A stretch of DNA of 64,000 bases, taken from positions 1,350-65,349 of the forward strand of contig NZ_DIAX01000085.1 in NCBI RefSeq assembly GCF_002414845.1, given 5' to 3'. The first letter of the stretch is position 1, and every line of letters starts with the position of its first letter. Below, piece by piece: positions 22,510-30,874 of this stretch. A program made the position numbers and the translations under genes. A model generated the notes under the pieces. That model was not told the origin of the DNA and did not search any database. It was given only the letters and a program-made list of their open reading frames with translations. Source of the stretch: Gordonia sp. UBA5067 (GTDB lineage: Bacteria; Actinomycetota; Actinomycetes; Mycobacteriales; Mycobacteriaceae).

Positions 22510-23120
22510 TAGGCCAGCGCGCGGCGCCCCGACAGCGCACGGCCCAACGTCAGCTCGTCGGCGAATTCGAGATCACCGCCCATGGGCAGGCCAGACGCGA
22601 GCCGGGTGACTGCCAGCCCGGGGAAGTCTTTAAGCATCCGCAGGAGGTAGGTCGCGGTCGCCTCACCCTCGGTGTTCGGGTCCGTTGCGACGATCACTTC
22701 GGTGACGTCAATCCCGTCCTCCTGGTTGCCCAACCGGCGCAACAACTCTCGAATGCGGAGCTGATCGGGACCAATACCCGACAGCGGATCCAGCGCACCG
22801 CCCAACACGTGGTAGCGACCGGCGAATTCCTTCGTCCGCTCAATCGCGTTGACATCCTTCGGTTCTTCGACGACGCAGATCTTCGTCGCGTCGCGACGGG
22901 CATCCGAACAGATCCGGCAGCGCGGGTTCGCCGAAACGTTGCCACACTCGCTGCAGAACGTCACGTCATCACGGACCCGTTGCAGGGCCGCTACCAGTCG
23001 GTCAATATCCGATTTCTCCCCCGCCAGCAGGCTGAAGGCGATCCGCTGCGCACCTTTGGGCCCGAGCCCGGGCTGCTTGGCCAGCTCGTCGATCAGATCC
23101 TGGATCGGCCCTTCGTACAT
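22509..23120 (-). CDS. recR: Recombination mediator RecR
   Basis: 203 residues, the normal length. RecR works with RecF/RecO to load RecA on gapped DNA. The N-terminal helix-hairpin-helix (LPGLG-like [14 protein letters not shown]) is followed by the zinc finger Cys56, Cys59, Cys68, Cys71, which is intact here, and a Toprim domain starting [13 protein letters not shown]. The C-terminal [15 protein letters not shown] is the Walker-B-like end. The order ybaB-recR-kinase is one operon (27-bp gap, then an overlapping stop/start). It corresponds to Rv3715c. Confidence 0.97.
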   Translation of the reverse strand: MYEGPIQDLIDELAKQPGLGPKGAQRIAFSLLAGEKSDIDRLVAALQRVRDDVTFCSECGNVSANPRCRICSDARRDATKICVVEEPKDVNAIERTKEFAGRYHVLGGALDPLSGIGPDQLRIRELLRRLGNQEDGIDVTEVIVATDPNTEGEATATYLLRMLKDFPGLAVTRLASGLPMGGDLEFADELTLGRALSGRRALA

Positions 23121-23147
23121 GGGTGTCGCTCCGTTCGGCCGGCCGGA

Positions 23148-23510
23148 TCAGCCGAGCCCGGGCAGTCCACCGCCCAGCCCACCCGAAATAGGGCCCATCT
23201 TCTCCGCCGCCAGCGCATCGCGCTTGGCGTCGAGGTCGGCCAGGGCGCCGATGAGGAGATCCTGCAGGGTGTCGATGTCAGTCGCGTCGACGACCTTCGG
23301 GTCGATGTGCACGGCGGTGACGCCGCCCGCACCGGTGCCGGTCACCGTTACCAGGCCGTTGCCCGCCGAGCCGGACAACTCGGTCTGCGCGATCTCGTTC
23401 TGCGCGCTCATCAACTGCTCCTGCATCTGCTGAGCCTGGGCCAACAGTCCGGAAAGCGCGTTCGGGTCGCCGCCGCCGAGGAGGCCGCCGAAATCTGGGG
23501 TATCAGTCAC
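23148..23510 (-). CDS. YbaB/EbfC nucleoid-associated protein
   Basis: 120 residues. The YbaB core (QAQQMQEQLMSAQ...GNGLVTVTGTGAGGVTAVHID) is clear, flanked by Gly-rich ends: GGLLGGGDPN at the start and GGLGGGLPGLG at the end. YbaB proteins form dimers that bind DNA and are usually encoded beside recR, as here. The GTG start at 23510 is fixed by TACCCT seven bases upstream, so the message is leaderless. Equivalent to Rv3716c. Confidence 0.94.
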   Translation of the reverse strand: MTDTPDFGGLLGGGDPNALSGLLAQAQQMQEQLMSAQNEIAQTELSGSAGNGLVTVTGTGAGGVTAVHIDPKVVDATDIDTLQDLLIGALADLDAKRDALAAEKMGPISGGLGGGLPGLG

Positions 23511-23517
23511 GCACTTC

Positions 23518-23523
23518 AGGGTA
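23518..23523 (-). promoter_or_regulatory. -10 element for leaderless ybaB-recR operon
   Basis: On the minus strand TACCCT is followed by seven bases and the GTG at 23510. Confidence 0.55.
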
Positions 23524-23541
23524 GTCGCCGGCGACCAGATC

Positions 23542-23871
23542 TCAGCGCAGGAGTCGGTCCAGGTGCGCAGCGAGTTCGTCGAGCGTCACGCCGGTCGGGG
23601 ACACCTCGAAGGAAAGCACATCCTGCCCGCCGAACAACCGGGCCGCCCGCGCGCCGACCTCGAACTCAAACCGGTTCTCGATCCGCCGCCACTGCTTCAC
23701 CGCGCCGTACACCGACGCACTCGCCCCCGTACTCACGCAATACTCGTCGGCGCGCGGGCCGCCGACGAGGTCGCGTTGGATCTGAAAGCACGAGCCAGAC
23801 TCGTCGTCGAGAAAGACGATCGCCTCACAGCCGAGGTCGGGGTGGCGCTCATACGAACCGTGGATGGTCAC
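23542..23871 (-). CDS. Small protein resembling Imm10-type immunity proteins
   Basis: 109 residues, no signal peptide. The pattern CFQIQRDL, a short gap, DEYCVSTG, then VYGAVKQWRRIENRFEFEV and an Ala-rich AARLFG followed by a final long helix, resembles the Imm10 immunity fold seen in polymorphic-toxin loci. I cannot confirm this by search. No toxin gene is visible beside it. The GTG start at 23871 lies 18 bp after the VKOR stop, so the two are probably on one mRNA. If the Imm10 assignment is right, it is an orphan immunity protein or has been given a housekeeping role. Confidence 0.55.
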   Translation of the reverse strand: MTIHGSYERHPDLGCEAIVFLDDESGSCFQIQRDLVGGPRADEYCVSTGASASVYGAVKQWRRIENRFEFEVGARAARLFGGQDVLSFEVSPTGVTLDELAAHLDRLLR

Positions 23872-23889
23872 GTCGCGAATTCCGGGACG

Positions 23890-24513
23890 CTAGACCAGCG
23901 TGGACCAGTAGTCCCAGAACCGGTCGAGGATGGCCCCGGCAATGAGTAGGTACCAGACCGCGATGATGATCGGGACATAGGTTGCCACGGTGCTGAGCAC
24001 GCGCGACGGCGCCGGTGTCGCCACCAGCAGATTGCGGACCGTGATCACGACGGCGAGCGCAATCGTCACCGCCCACACGACCATGCAGTAGATGCAGAGT
24101 TTGCCGATGTCGTACAGGCTCGAATAGATCAGCCAGTGCACGAAGACCACGCTGACCACAACGGCGGCCTGCAACCCGATCCAGATCCACCTGGTGAAGC
24201 GGGAACCAGAAAGAATGCCCACGCCGAGCGTCACCACCACCGCGAACGCCGCGATACCGATCAGCGGATTGGGGAACCCGAAAAGACTCGCCTGCCACGA
24301 GTTCATCACCGGACTGCACGCCATCACCGGGTTGATGCTGCACGACGGCTTGTAGGCCGGGTTGGCGAGGAGCTCCAGCTTCTCGATGGTGAGGATGGAC
24401 GACGCCGCCAGGCCGATCACGCCCCCGATCACCATCACCCACGCAGCCGCACGAGTCCAGAACTCGCCGCGGCCGGTCTGATCGATCTCGGGAACAGTCT
24501 CGGGTTCAGTCAC
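23890..24513 (-). CDS. Vitamin K epoxide reductase family protein (VKOR, DsbB-like)
   Basis: 207 residues from the GTG at 24513. Five hydrophobic helices are present. The loop cysteine pair is Cys58/Cys66 in CSINPVMAC, followed by the family signature NSWQASLFGFPNPLIGI, and the quinone-side CxxC is Cys140-Cys143 in LCIYC. In actinobacteria VKOR reoxidises a DsbA-like partner and so drives disulfide formation outside the cell, passing electrons to quinone. No DsbA-like gene is fused or adjacent. The start is set by TAGTCT seven bases upstream. Many exported two-cysteine proteins in this window are possible clients. Confidence 0.95.
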   Translation of the reverse strand: MTEPETVPEIDQTGRGEFWTRAAAWVMVIGGVIGLAASSILTIEKLELLANPAYKPSCSINPVMACSPVMNSWQASLFGFPNPLIGIAAFAVVVTLGVGILSGSRFTRWIWIGLQAAVVVSVVFVHWLIYSSLYDIGKLCIYCMVVWAVTIALAVVITVRNLLVATPAPSRVLSTVATYVPIIIAVWYLLIAGAILDRFWDYWSTLV

Positions 24514-24520
24514 GTCGACG

Positions 24521-24526
24521 AGACTA
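24521..24526 (-). promoter_or_regulatory. -10 element for leaderless VKOR transcript
   Basis: On the minus strand TAGTCT is followed by seven bases and GTG at 24513. Confidence 0.55.
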
Positions 24527-24568
24527 CCGGCGCGCCCCGGATGCGGGAACGGGCACCGTGGCGGGCCC

Positions 24569-25429
24569 TTAGGCCCAGCGTGAGGAAAAGCGCTGCTGTA
24601 CGCCGGTGAGCGGATCGGTGAAGGCCAGTTTGGTAGCCACCAGTTGGAGGGGGCGGGAGAAGTCGCCCCGGTCGGGCAGCGCGGCCAGTTCCGAGCGCAC
24701 ATCGGGGTACAGCGGGTCATCGACGATGGGCACGCCCAGCCCGGCCATGTGCAGCCGCAGTTGATGCGTACGACCGGTCTCCGGCACAAGCCGGAACCCG
24801 TTGTCGACTCGCGTGATGCGGCTGATCGCGTTCACCGGGCCGTCGACGACGCGCGCACGCAAATCCCCGGCGCGCTTCTCGATGCGGTTCGCCACCTGCG
24901 CACCCGTGCGCAACCGCTCCCCCGGCTCGGTGCTGCGGGCCCAATACTCCTTGCGCACCTGCCGACGGGCGAACAGATCCTGGTAGGCGGCCCGCACCTG
25001 TGGTCGCCGGGTGAACATCAACACTCCGGCCGTCAGGCGGTCCAACCGGTGCACCGGCGCGAGGTCGTCGTTGCCCAGTTCGCGACGCAATCGCACGAGT
25101 GCCGTCTGCGCGACGTGGCGCCCGCGCGGCATGGTGGCGAGGAAGTGGGGTTTGTCGACGACGACGAGGTTCTCGTCGTCGAAGAGGATCTCGAGGCCGA
25201 ACGGAACGGGTACCTCGTCGGGCAGATCGCGGTAGAGGAACACCGCGGCATTGCGTCGCGCCGGCGACTCCAGCGCCACCGGCCGGCCGTCGATATCGAC
25301 GAGTTCACCCGCATCGGCGCGGTCGGCCAGGCCGGTCGGCCCCACCTCGATCCCGACCGGCAGTGCCAGCAGCGCCTGGAGGACGCTGACCGACTCGTCG
25401 GCGCGCAGGATCACCCGCGTCGCATCCAC
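24569..25429 (-). CDS. RluA-family pseudouridine synthase
   Basis: 286 residues. The catalytic motif HRLDRLTAG (127-135, nucleophile Asp130) and the late motif GRTHQLRLHMA place it in the RluA/RluC/RluD family. It isomerises uridine to pseudouridine in rRNA or tRNA; the target site cannot be deduced. There is no S4 domain; the first 75 residues are a family-variable head. The GTG start at 25429 lies inside one arm of a perfect hairpin (25426-25450), so initiation may be controlled. A GTG five codons later (25414) is an alternative. The SRPBCC gene ends 41 bp upstream. Confidence 0.92.
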   Translation of the reverse strand: MDATRVILRADESVSVLQALLALPVGIEVGPTGLADRADAGELVDIDGRPVALESPARRNAAVFLYRDLPDEVPVPFGLEILFDDENLVVVDKPHFLATMPRGRHVAQTALVRLRRELGNDDLAPVHRLDRLTAGVLMFTRRPQVRAAYQDLFARRQVRKEYWARSTEPGERLRTGAQVANRIEKRAGDLRARVVDGPVNAISRITRVDNGFRLVPETGRTHQLRLHMAGLGVPIVDDPLYPDVRSELAALPDRGDFSRPLQLVATKLAFTDPLTGVQQRFSSRWA

Positions 25430-25450
25430 TCCCGCGCGCGGCGGGAGTGG
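25426..25450 (-). terminator. Perfect 10-bp stem-loop between SRPBCC and rluA-like genes
   Basis: CCACTCCCGC and GCGGGAGTGG flank a five-base loop. It lies about 20 bases beyond the SRPBCC stop and covers the GTG start codon and the only GGGAG ribosome site of the pseudouridine synthase gene. It may terminate the first gene, hide the start of the second, or both. Confidence 0.55.
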
Positions 25451-25470
25451 ACTGGGTCGACGACGGCGGC

Positions 25471-25908
25471 TCAGTTCTCCAACCGCGACTTCAGGTTGCC
25501 CAGTAGCGCCGCCTGAATGCGGTTGAGGCCCTTGGGTGCGAAGGTCTTCTCGAAGAAGCCGCCGACGCCGCCGGCCCCCTGCCAGGAGGTCGTGGTGGTA
25601 ACACGCGAACCGGCGCCGCTCGGCGCGACGGTGTAGCTCGTCACCATCGACGAGTTGGCGTCGGTCTCGGTGACTGTGGAGTCGGCGACGACGACGGTGG
25701 CCTGCACGTCGCGCTGACGCTTCTCGGTGGCCTGCAGGATCCAGTGGACCTCGGTGCCGTTGCCGGTGCCGCCCGAGCGCACCGCGTAGTCACGGTAGTT
25801 CGCCGGCAGGATCGCCGGGCGCACGGTCGTGTAATCGGTAAGCGCGGCAAGAACCGCCTCAGGCGAAGCGTTGATCTCGACGGACTGGGTGGCGGTAACC
25901 TGCGCCAT
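25471..25908 (-). CDS. SRPBCC (START-like) family protein
   Basis: 145 residues from the ATG at 25908, with a strong GAGGAG upstream. The first strand MAQVTATQSVEINASPEAVLAAL is the usual polyketide cyclase/SRPBCC opening and the C-terminal long helix (NRIQAALLGNLKSRLE) closes the hydrophobic cavity. These proteins bind lipids or other apolar ligands. It is the counterpart of Rv3718c and lies divergent to the 10-methyl fatty acid genes, 72 bp away, so a link to lipid metabolism is plausible but unproven. Confidence 0.88.
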   Translation of the reverse strand: MAQVTATQSVEINASPEAVLAALTDYTTVRPAILPANYRDYAVRSGGTGNGTEVHWILQATEKRQRDVQATVVVADSTVTETDANSSMVTSYTVAPSGAGSRVTTTTSWQGAGGVGGFFEKTFAPKGLNRIQAALLGNLKSRLEN

Positions 25909-25966
25909 TCGGTTCTCCTCGGGGTGGTTGCCGCGGCAAGTACTCGCGGTCATCGCGTTTCGAACC

Positions 25967-25972
25967 TAGGCT
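25967..25972 (+). promoter_or_regulatory. -10 element for 10-methyl fatty acid operon
   Basis: TAGGCT is followed by eight bases and ATG at 25981 (GTG at 25978 would be five bases away). Confidence 0.5.
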
Positions 25973-25980
25973 AGTTGGTG

Positions 25981-27426
25981 ATGGCTGTGAACGTGGAGAC
26001 GGGTCCTTCAGGCTACGAGCAGGGCGTGGCGCGACTGCTCGAGAGCTACCGCGCCATTCCGGCCGACGGGACGGTACGGCTGGCGAAGAAGACGTCGAAC
26101 CTGTTCCGGCGACGCGAACGCAATCCCCATCCGGGCCTGGACGTGTCCGGTCTGGGCGGGGTCATCTCGATCGACCCCGTCGCCCGGACAGCCGAGGTGG
26201 CGGGAATGTGCACCTATGAGACCCTCGTCGCGGCAACCCTGGCGGTTGGCCTGGTGCCGCTGGTGGTCCCGCAGTTGAAGACAATCACCCTGGGCGGTGC
26301 GGTCACCGGCCTGGGTATCGAGTCGACATCATTCCGCAACGGCTTACCTCATGAGTCCGTCGTTGAGATCGACATCCTCACCGGCGGGGGCGAAGTCGTC
26401 ACCGCCACCCCCACCAATGAGCACGCCGACCTGTTCTTCGGGTTCCCCAATTCGTATGGAACGCTTGGCTATTCGGTTCGGTTGAAGATCGAGCTGGAAC
26501 CGGTGAAACGGTTCGTCGAACTACGCCACCTGCGGTTCACCGACCTCTCTTCGCTGGTGTTGGCGATGTCGCGGATCGTCGACGACCGGGCCTACGACGG
26601 GTCCGGTGTCGACTACCTCGACGGCGTCGTTTTCTCGTCGACCGAGTCGTATCTGATTCTCGGTCGCCAGACCGACGACGAATCGATTCCGCTCAGCGAT
26701 TACACCGGCGACGACATCTACTACCGGTCCATCCAGCACGAGCCGTCGGCGACCCCGAAACCCGACCGGCTGACGACACTGGATTACGTGTGGCGCTGGG
26801 ACACCGACTGGTTCTGGTGTTCCCGCGCTTTCGGCACACAGAATCCGAAGATTCGCCGGTTCTGGCCACGACGCTGGCTCCGCAGCAGCTTCTATTGGCA
26901 GCTGATCGCGCTGGACCAGCGCTTCACCATCGGCGACCGGCTGAGCGCCCGCCGGGGAAGGCCACCCGGCGAACGTGTCGTACAGGACATCGAGGTGCCG
27001 ATTGATCGGACCGTCCAGTTTCTGGAGTGGTTCCTCACGAATGTGCCGATCGAACCGATCTGGTTGTGCCCCCTACGACTTCGGTCTGCCCAACCCACCG
27101 CAGACCGGGCGACTGCCCGCGTCGTCGCCGCCGCTTCCGATCGTCCGTGGCCGCTGTACCCGTTGGCCCCGGACCGCAGTTACGTGAACATCGGCTTCTG
27201 GTCTGCAATCCCGGCGACCCCTGGTGAGCCGGGCCGCGCCAACCGGTTGATTGAGCAGAAGGTCGCCACCCTCGACGGCCACAAATCCCTGTACTCGGAG
27301 TCGTTCTACTCCCCGGCGGAGTTCGACGAGTTGTACGGCGGCCGGCGATACGCCGAACTAAAGGCGAAATATGACCCCCAATCCCGTTTGCTCGACCTGT
27401 ATTCCAAGGCGGTGAAGAGTCAATGA
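25981..27426 (+). CDS. bfaA: FAD-binding oxidoreductase of 10-methylstearate (tuberculostearate) synthesis
   Basis: 481 residues from the ATG at 25981; TTG and GTG codons two and one codon earlier are possible. It is a PCMH/VAO-type FAD enzyme: VARTAEVAGMCTYETLV, then LKTITLGGAVTGLGIESTSF (FAD-binding loop) and LFFGFPNSYGTLGY. It is the homologue of Rv3719, shown in mycobacteria to reduce the 10-methylene fatty acyl intermediate to 10-methylstearate together with the methyltransferase encoded next. The genes overlap by four bases (ATGA). The product, tuberculostearic acid, is a marker lipid of this order. Confidence 0.88.
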   Translation: MAVNVETGPSGYEQGVARLLESYRAIPADGTVRLAKKTSNLFRRRERNPHPGLDVSGLGGVISIDPVARTAEVAGMCTYETLVAATLAVGLVPLVVPQLKTITLGGAVTGLGIESTSFRNGLPHESVVEIDILTGGGEVVTATPTNEHADLFFGFPNSYGTLGYSVRLKIELEPVKRFVELRHLRFTDLSSLVLAMSRIVDDRAYDGSGVDYLDGVVFSSTESYLILGRQTDDESIPLSDYTGDDIYYRSIQHEPSATPKPDRLTTLDYVWRWDTDWFWCSRAFGTQNPKIRRFWPRRWLRSSFYWQLIALDQRFTIGDRLSARRGRPPGERVVQDIEVPIDRTVQFLEWFLTNVPIEPIWLCPLRLRSAQPTADRATARVVAAASDRPWPLYPLAPDRSYVNIGFWSAIPATPGEPGRANRLIEQKVATLDGHKSLYSESFYSPAEFDELYGGRRYAELKAKYDPQSRLLDLYSKAVKSQ

Positions 27427-28730
27427 CAACAATCCGAGAGGCAATCGCCTCGCCCGACCATCTCCCCCTCGCGAAGGTCTTCGAAATCTTCCTCGGCAGC
27501 GACCCGAAGGTTCGGCTGACGGCCTACGACGGCAGTTCCGTCGGCCCGCCGGACGCCGCCTTCGGCGTCGACCTGAAGACGCCGCGCGGCACCACCTATC
27601 TCGTCACGGCGCCCGGCGACCTCGGACTCGCGCGCGCCTACGTCGCCGGCGACCTCGACCTCGTCGGCGCCCACCCCGGCGATCCCTATGGGGCGCTGCA
27701 GGCGTTGGCCGAGGACCTCTCGTTCACCAAGCCGTCGCCGCTGGAGATGGCCCAGATCGCCCGGGGAATCGGGCTGGAGCACTTCAAACCGATCGCGCCC
27801 CCACCACAGGAAGCGTTGCCGCGGTGGCGGCGGTTCGCCGAAGGACTGCGGCACAGCAAGACCCGTGACGCCGAGGTCATCCACCACCACTACGACGTGT
27901 CCAACGCCTTCTACCGATGGGTCCTCGGACCGTCGATGACCTACACGTGCGCCGTGTACCCCGATGCCGACGCCAGTCTGGAGGACGCACAGGAGAATAA
28001 GTACCGGCTGATCTTTGACAAGCTGGCGCTCCAGCCCGGCGACCGCCTGCTCGATGTCGGCTGCGGGTGGGGCGCAATGGTGCGCTATGCCGCACGGCGC
28101 GGCGTTGCGGCGATCGGTGTGACCCTGTCGGCCGAGCAGGCGCACTGGGCACAACGCGCGATCGACGACGAAGGTCTCGGCGACCTGGCCGAGGTCCGCC
28201 ATGCCGACTACCGCGACGTCGCCGAAGCCGGCTTCGACGCCGTCTCTTCGATCGGGTTGACCGAGCACATCGGCGTGCACAACTACCCTGCCTACTTCAC
28301 CTTCCTGCGCGACAAGCTGCGCGACGGCGGCCTGCTGCTCAACCATTGCATCACCCGCCCGGACAATACAAAGTCGAATAAGGCCGGGGCATTCATCGAC
28401 CGCTACGTCTTCCCCGACGGGGAGTTGACCGGTTCGGGGACGATCATTTCCAGGCTGCAGGATGTGGGGCGGCTCGAGGTGGTCCACACCGAGAACTTCC
28501 GCGATCACTATGCGATGACGCTGCGCGACTGGAATGCCAACCTCGTCGCCAACTGGGACGACGCGGTCGCCGAGGTCGGCGAGGGAACTGCCCGGCTATG
28601 GGGGCTTTACATGGCCGGCTGCCGAATCGGCTTCGAGCGCGACACCATCCAGCTCCACCATGTGTTGGCGGTCAAGGTCGGCCGCAACGGACGGTCCCAG
28701 CTCCCCTTACGCCCCTGGTGGACGCCCTAG
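27423..28730 (+). CDS. bfaB: SAM-dependent fatty acid methyltransferase (CFA-synthase-like) of 10-methylstearate synthesis
   Basis: 435 residues. An N-terminal domain of about 150 residues precedes a cyclopropane synthase-like methyltransferase: HHHYDVSNAFYRWVLG, SMTYTCAVYPD, the SAM motif LLDVGCGWGAM (209-219), and EHIGVHNYPAYF. It adds a methylene from S-adenosylmethionine across the double bond of phospholipid-bound oleate; the FAD partner then reduces it. The length and N-terminal domain match the Rv3720 type rather than the shorter mycolic acid cyclopropane synthases. Its start overlaps the bfaA stop. Confidence 0.9.
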   Translation: MTTIREAIASPDHLPLAKVFEIFLGSDPKVRLTAYDGSSVGPPDAAFGVDLKTPRGTTYLVTAPGDLGLARAYVAGDLDLVGAHPGDPYGALQALAEDLSFTKPSPLEMAQIARGIGLEHFKPIAPPPQEALPRWRRFAEGLRHSKTRDAEVIHHHYDVSNAFYRWVLGPSMTYTCAVYPDADASLEDAQENKYRLIFDKLALQPGDRLLDVGCGWGAMVRYAARRGVAAIGVTLSAEQAHWAQRAIDDEGLGDLAEVRHADYRDVAEAGFDAVSSIGLTEHIGVHNYPAYFTFLRDKLRDGGLLLNHCITRPDNTKSNKAGAFIDRYVFPDGELTGSGTIISRLQDVGRLEVVHTENFRDHYAMTLRDWNANLVANWDDAVAEVGEGTARLWGLYMAGCRIGFERDTIQLHHVLAVKVGRNGRSQLPLRPWWTP

Positions 28731-28756
28731 GGGCCACTCGGACCGGGCGTCGTGTT

Positions 28757-30862
28757 CTACGGGTCGAGCAGACGGGCGCCCAGTTCGGTCTGCAATAACT
28801 CGAGCGCAACCTCGTCTGGGTCGCGGATCGGCGCGGCCGATGATGTGTCGTGCGCCTGCGCGACCATTTCATCGCGCTCGGCATCGGAGATCTCCTCATC
28901 GGGCCTGGGCTCCGGTGGAGAGGGCTCCTCGGGCTCGGGGACCGACTCTTCCGAATGGCCCACGGCGTCACCACGGCTGGGCCGGCGGTAGGCCTGCTTG
29001 ACGGGCTGCGTTGCAGTCACCGGCGCCTTCCCCGCCGCGGCGGGGCCGGCCGACGGCTGCGCGTGGACGATTCGCACGTCGAGGTCGGTGCCGAACACCT
29101 TCACGAAGGAGGCGCGCAACGCCTGGGCGCGCTCCTCTTGGGACAACCTGGTGGCCAATGCCTCGGCAGTGTGCCCCATCGTCACGATCGTGCCGCCGAC
29201 ATGGTGGATAAAGGCCCCGCTGAGCATCGCTTCGAAGACTGGTGAGTGCTCCCGCATGGCGGCACGCACCTCCCCGAACCGGCGCTGCACCTCCTCCAGC
29301 GTCAGCCCCTCCGCTGCTGCCGTGGGCGACTCCACCGGTGGGATCGGTTCCGGCTCGGCCTCAACCGGTACGGGTTCCGGCTCGGGGTCTGGCTCCGGCT
29401 CAACCGACTCCTGTGCCGGTTCCGGCTCAACCGACTCCTGTGCCGGTTCCGGCTCGGGTTGTGGCGCCGGCTCAACCGACTCCTGTGCCGGTTCCGGCTC
29501 GGGTTGTGGCGCCGACTCAACCGACTCCTGTGTCGGTTCGGGCTGGACCACCGGCTCAACCGTCGGGTCGGCAACCGGTGTCGGCTCGGCGTCGGAGGGC
29601 GGGCGCTGCGACTTACGGGTGAACTTCAACGGCGCGTCGTCGGGCGGCGGTGCCGGTGCGGGCGCCGGCGCCCCGGTGGACGCCGCGGCGGTGGCGCCGG
29701 TGGGCGCCACCGGTACCCCCGCCTCGAGTCGCTCAATGCGCGCGAGTAGCGGGGCGTCGCCGACCAAAGTCTGCGGCAACAGCAAGCGCGCACACATCAC
29801 TTCGAGCAGCAAGCGCGGTGACGTGGTACCGCGCATCTCGCCGAGGGCGGCGTGCACGGTCTCGGCCGACCGGGTCAGCATCGCCGGGCCCAGCCGGTCG
29901 ATCTGCGCCCGCATCTTCGCGACCTCCTCGCCGGGCGCCTCGACCAGTCCGCGCTCGGCCGCCTCGGGCACCGCCTGCAGCAGGATGAGATCGCGCAAGC
30001 GCTCGAGCAGGTCGATGGCGAACCGCCGAGCGTCGTGCCCGGCATTGACGACGGCCTCCACCGCCCCGAACAGACCGGCCCCGTCACCGACGGCCAGCGC
30101 ATCGACCGCCTCGTCGATGAGCGCCACATCGGTCACTCCCAACAACGCCATCGCACGGTCATAGGTCACCCCGCCGTCCCCGGCACCAGCCAGCAACTGG
30201 TCGAGGATCGACAGCGAATCGCGCGGCGAGCCGCCGCCGGCCCGAATGACCAGCGGATAGACCTCGGAGGCGACGGTGACCCCCTCCCGCGCGCAGATGC
30301 TCTCGAGTAGACCCCGCATGACCGGCGGGGCCAGCAACCGGAACGGGTAGTGGTGCGTCCGCGACCGGATCGTCGGCAACACCTTCTCCGGTTCGGTCGT
30401 GGCGAACACAAAGATCAGGTGCTCGGGCGGCTCCTCGACGATCTTCAGCAACGCGTTGAACCCGGCGTTGGTCACCATGTGTGCTTCATCAATGATGAAC
30501 ACCCGGAAGCGGGATTGAGCCGGCGTGAAGAACGCCCGGTCGCGCAATTCGCGGGTGTCGTCGACGCCGCCGTGACTGGCTGCGTCGAGCTCGATCACGT
30601 CCAGATTGCCCGGCCCGCCCGGCCCGAGCGCGACACAGGAGTCGCACACCCCGCAGGGCGTCGACGTCGGTCCCTGCTCGCAGTTCAGGGACCGGGCGAG
30701 AATGCGCGCCGACGAGGTCTTGCCACACCCGCGTGGCCCAGAGAAGAGGTAGGCGTGGTTGATCCGGCCGGTGTCAAGCGCCCGTCCCAACGGATCGGTG
30801 ACGTGGTCCTGTCCGACGACTTCGGCGAAGGTTGCCGGACGATAGGTGCGATACAGGGCCAC
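28757..30862 (-). CDS. dnaX: DNA polymerase III subunits gamma/tau
   Basis: 701 residues. The clamp-loader AAA+ domain has Walker A GPRGCGKTS (42-50), the zinc site Cys61, Cys70, Cys73, Cys76, and the DEAH box (IDEAHM). Domain III ends near residue 370. A long disordered segment (about 380-510) is rich in Pro and Glu and includes tandem 15- and 9-residue units (AQESVEPAPQPEPEP type). The C-terminal tau domain (VRRFGEVRAAM-like to the end) should contact the polymerase. GTG start with TAGGCT six bases upstream. I saw no slippery frameshift site, so a separate gamma form is not predicted. Counterpart of Rv3721c. Confidence 0.96.
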   Translation of the reverse strand: MALYRTYRPATFAEVVGQDHVTDPLGRALDTGRINHAYLFSGPRGCGKTSSARILARSLNCEQGPTSTPCGVCDSCVALGPGGPGNLDVIELDAASHGGVDDTRELRDRAFFTPAQSRFRVFIIDEAHMVTNAGFNALLKIVEEPPEHLIFVFATTEPEKVLPTIRSRTHHYPFRLLAPPVMRGLLESICAREGVTVASEVYPLVIRAGGGSPRDSLSILDQLLAGAGDGGVTYDRAMALLGVTDVALIDEAVDALAVGDGAGLFGAVEAVVNAGHDARRFAIDLLERLRDLILLQAVPEAAERGLVEAPGEEVAKMRAQIDRLGPAMLTRSAETVHAALGEMRGTTSPRLLLEVMCARLLLPQTLVGDAPLLARIERLEAGVPVAPTGATAAASTGAPAPAPAPPPDDAPLKFTRKSQRPPSDAEPTPVADPTVEPVVQPEPTQESVESAPQPEPEPAQESVEPAPQPEPEPAQESVEPEPAQESVEPEPDPEPEPVPVEAEPEPIPPVESPTAAAEGLTLEEVQRRFGEVRAAMREHSPVFEAMLSGAFIHHVGGTIVTMGHTAEALATRLSQEERAQALRASFVKVFGTDLDVRIVHAQPSAGPAAAGKAPVTATQPVKQAYRRPSRGDAVGHSEESVPEPEEPSPPEPRPDEEISDAERDEMVAQAHDTSSAAPIRDPDEVALELLQTELGARLLDP
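29401..29541 (-). repeat. Tandem repeat in dnaX coding Pro/Glu linker
   Basis: Near-identical units beginning CAACCGACTCCTGTG on the plus strand start at 29401, 29428, 29473 and 29518, giving spacings of 27, 45 and 45 bp. All are multiples of three, so gain or loss of units keeps the dnaX frame. They encode 9- and 15-residue Gln-Glu-Ser-Val-Glu/Pro-Glu units. Confidence 0.85.
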
Positions 30863-30868
30863 GCGACG

Positions 30869-30874
30869 AGCCTA
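30869..30874 (-). promoter_or_regulatory. -10 element for leaderless dnaX transcript
   Basis: On the minus strand TAGGCT is followed by six bases and the dnaX GTG. It overlaps the stop codon of the upstream GT87 gene. Confidence 0.45.

Noticed and set aside
28757..30862. Programmed frameshift producing a short gamma form of DnaX
   Set aside because: No A-run slippery heptamer with a downstream hairpin was seen around the end of domain III.
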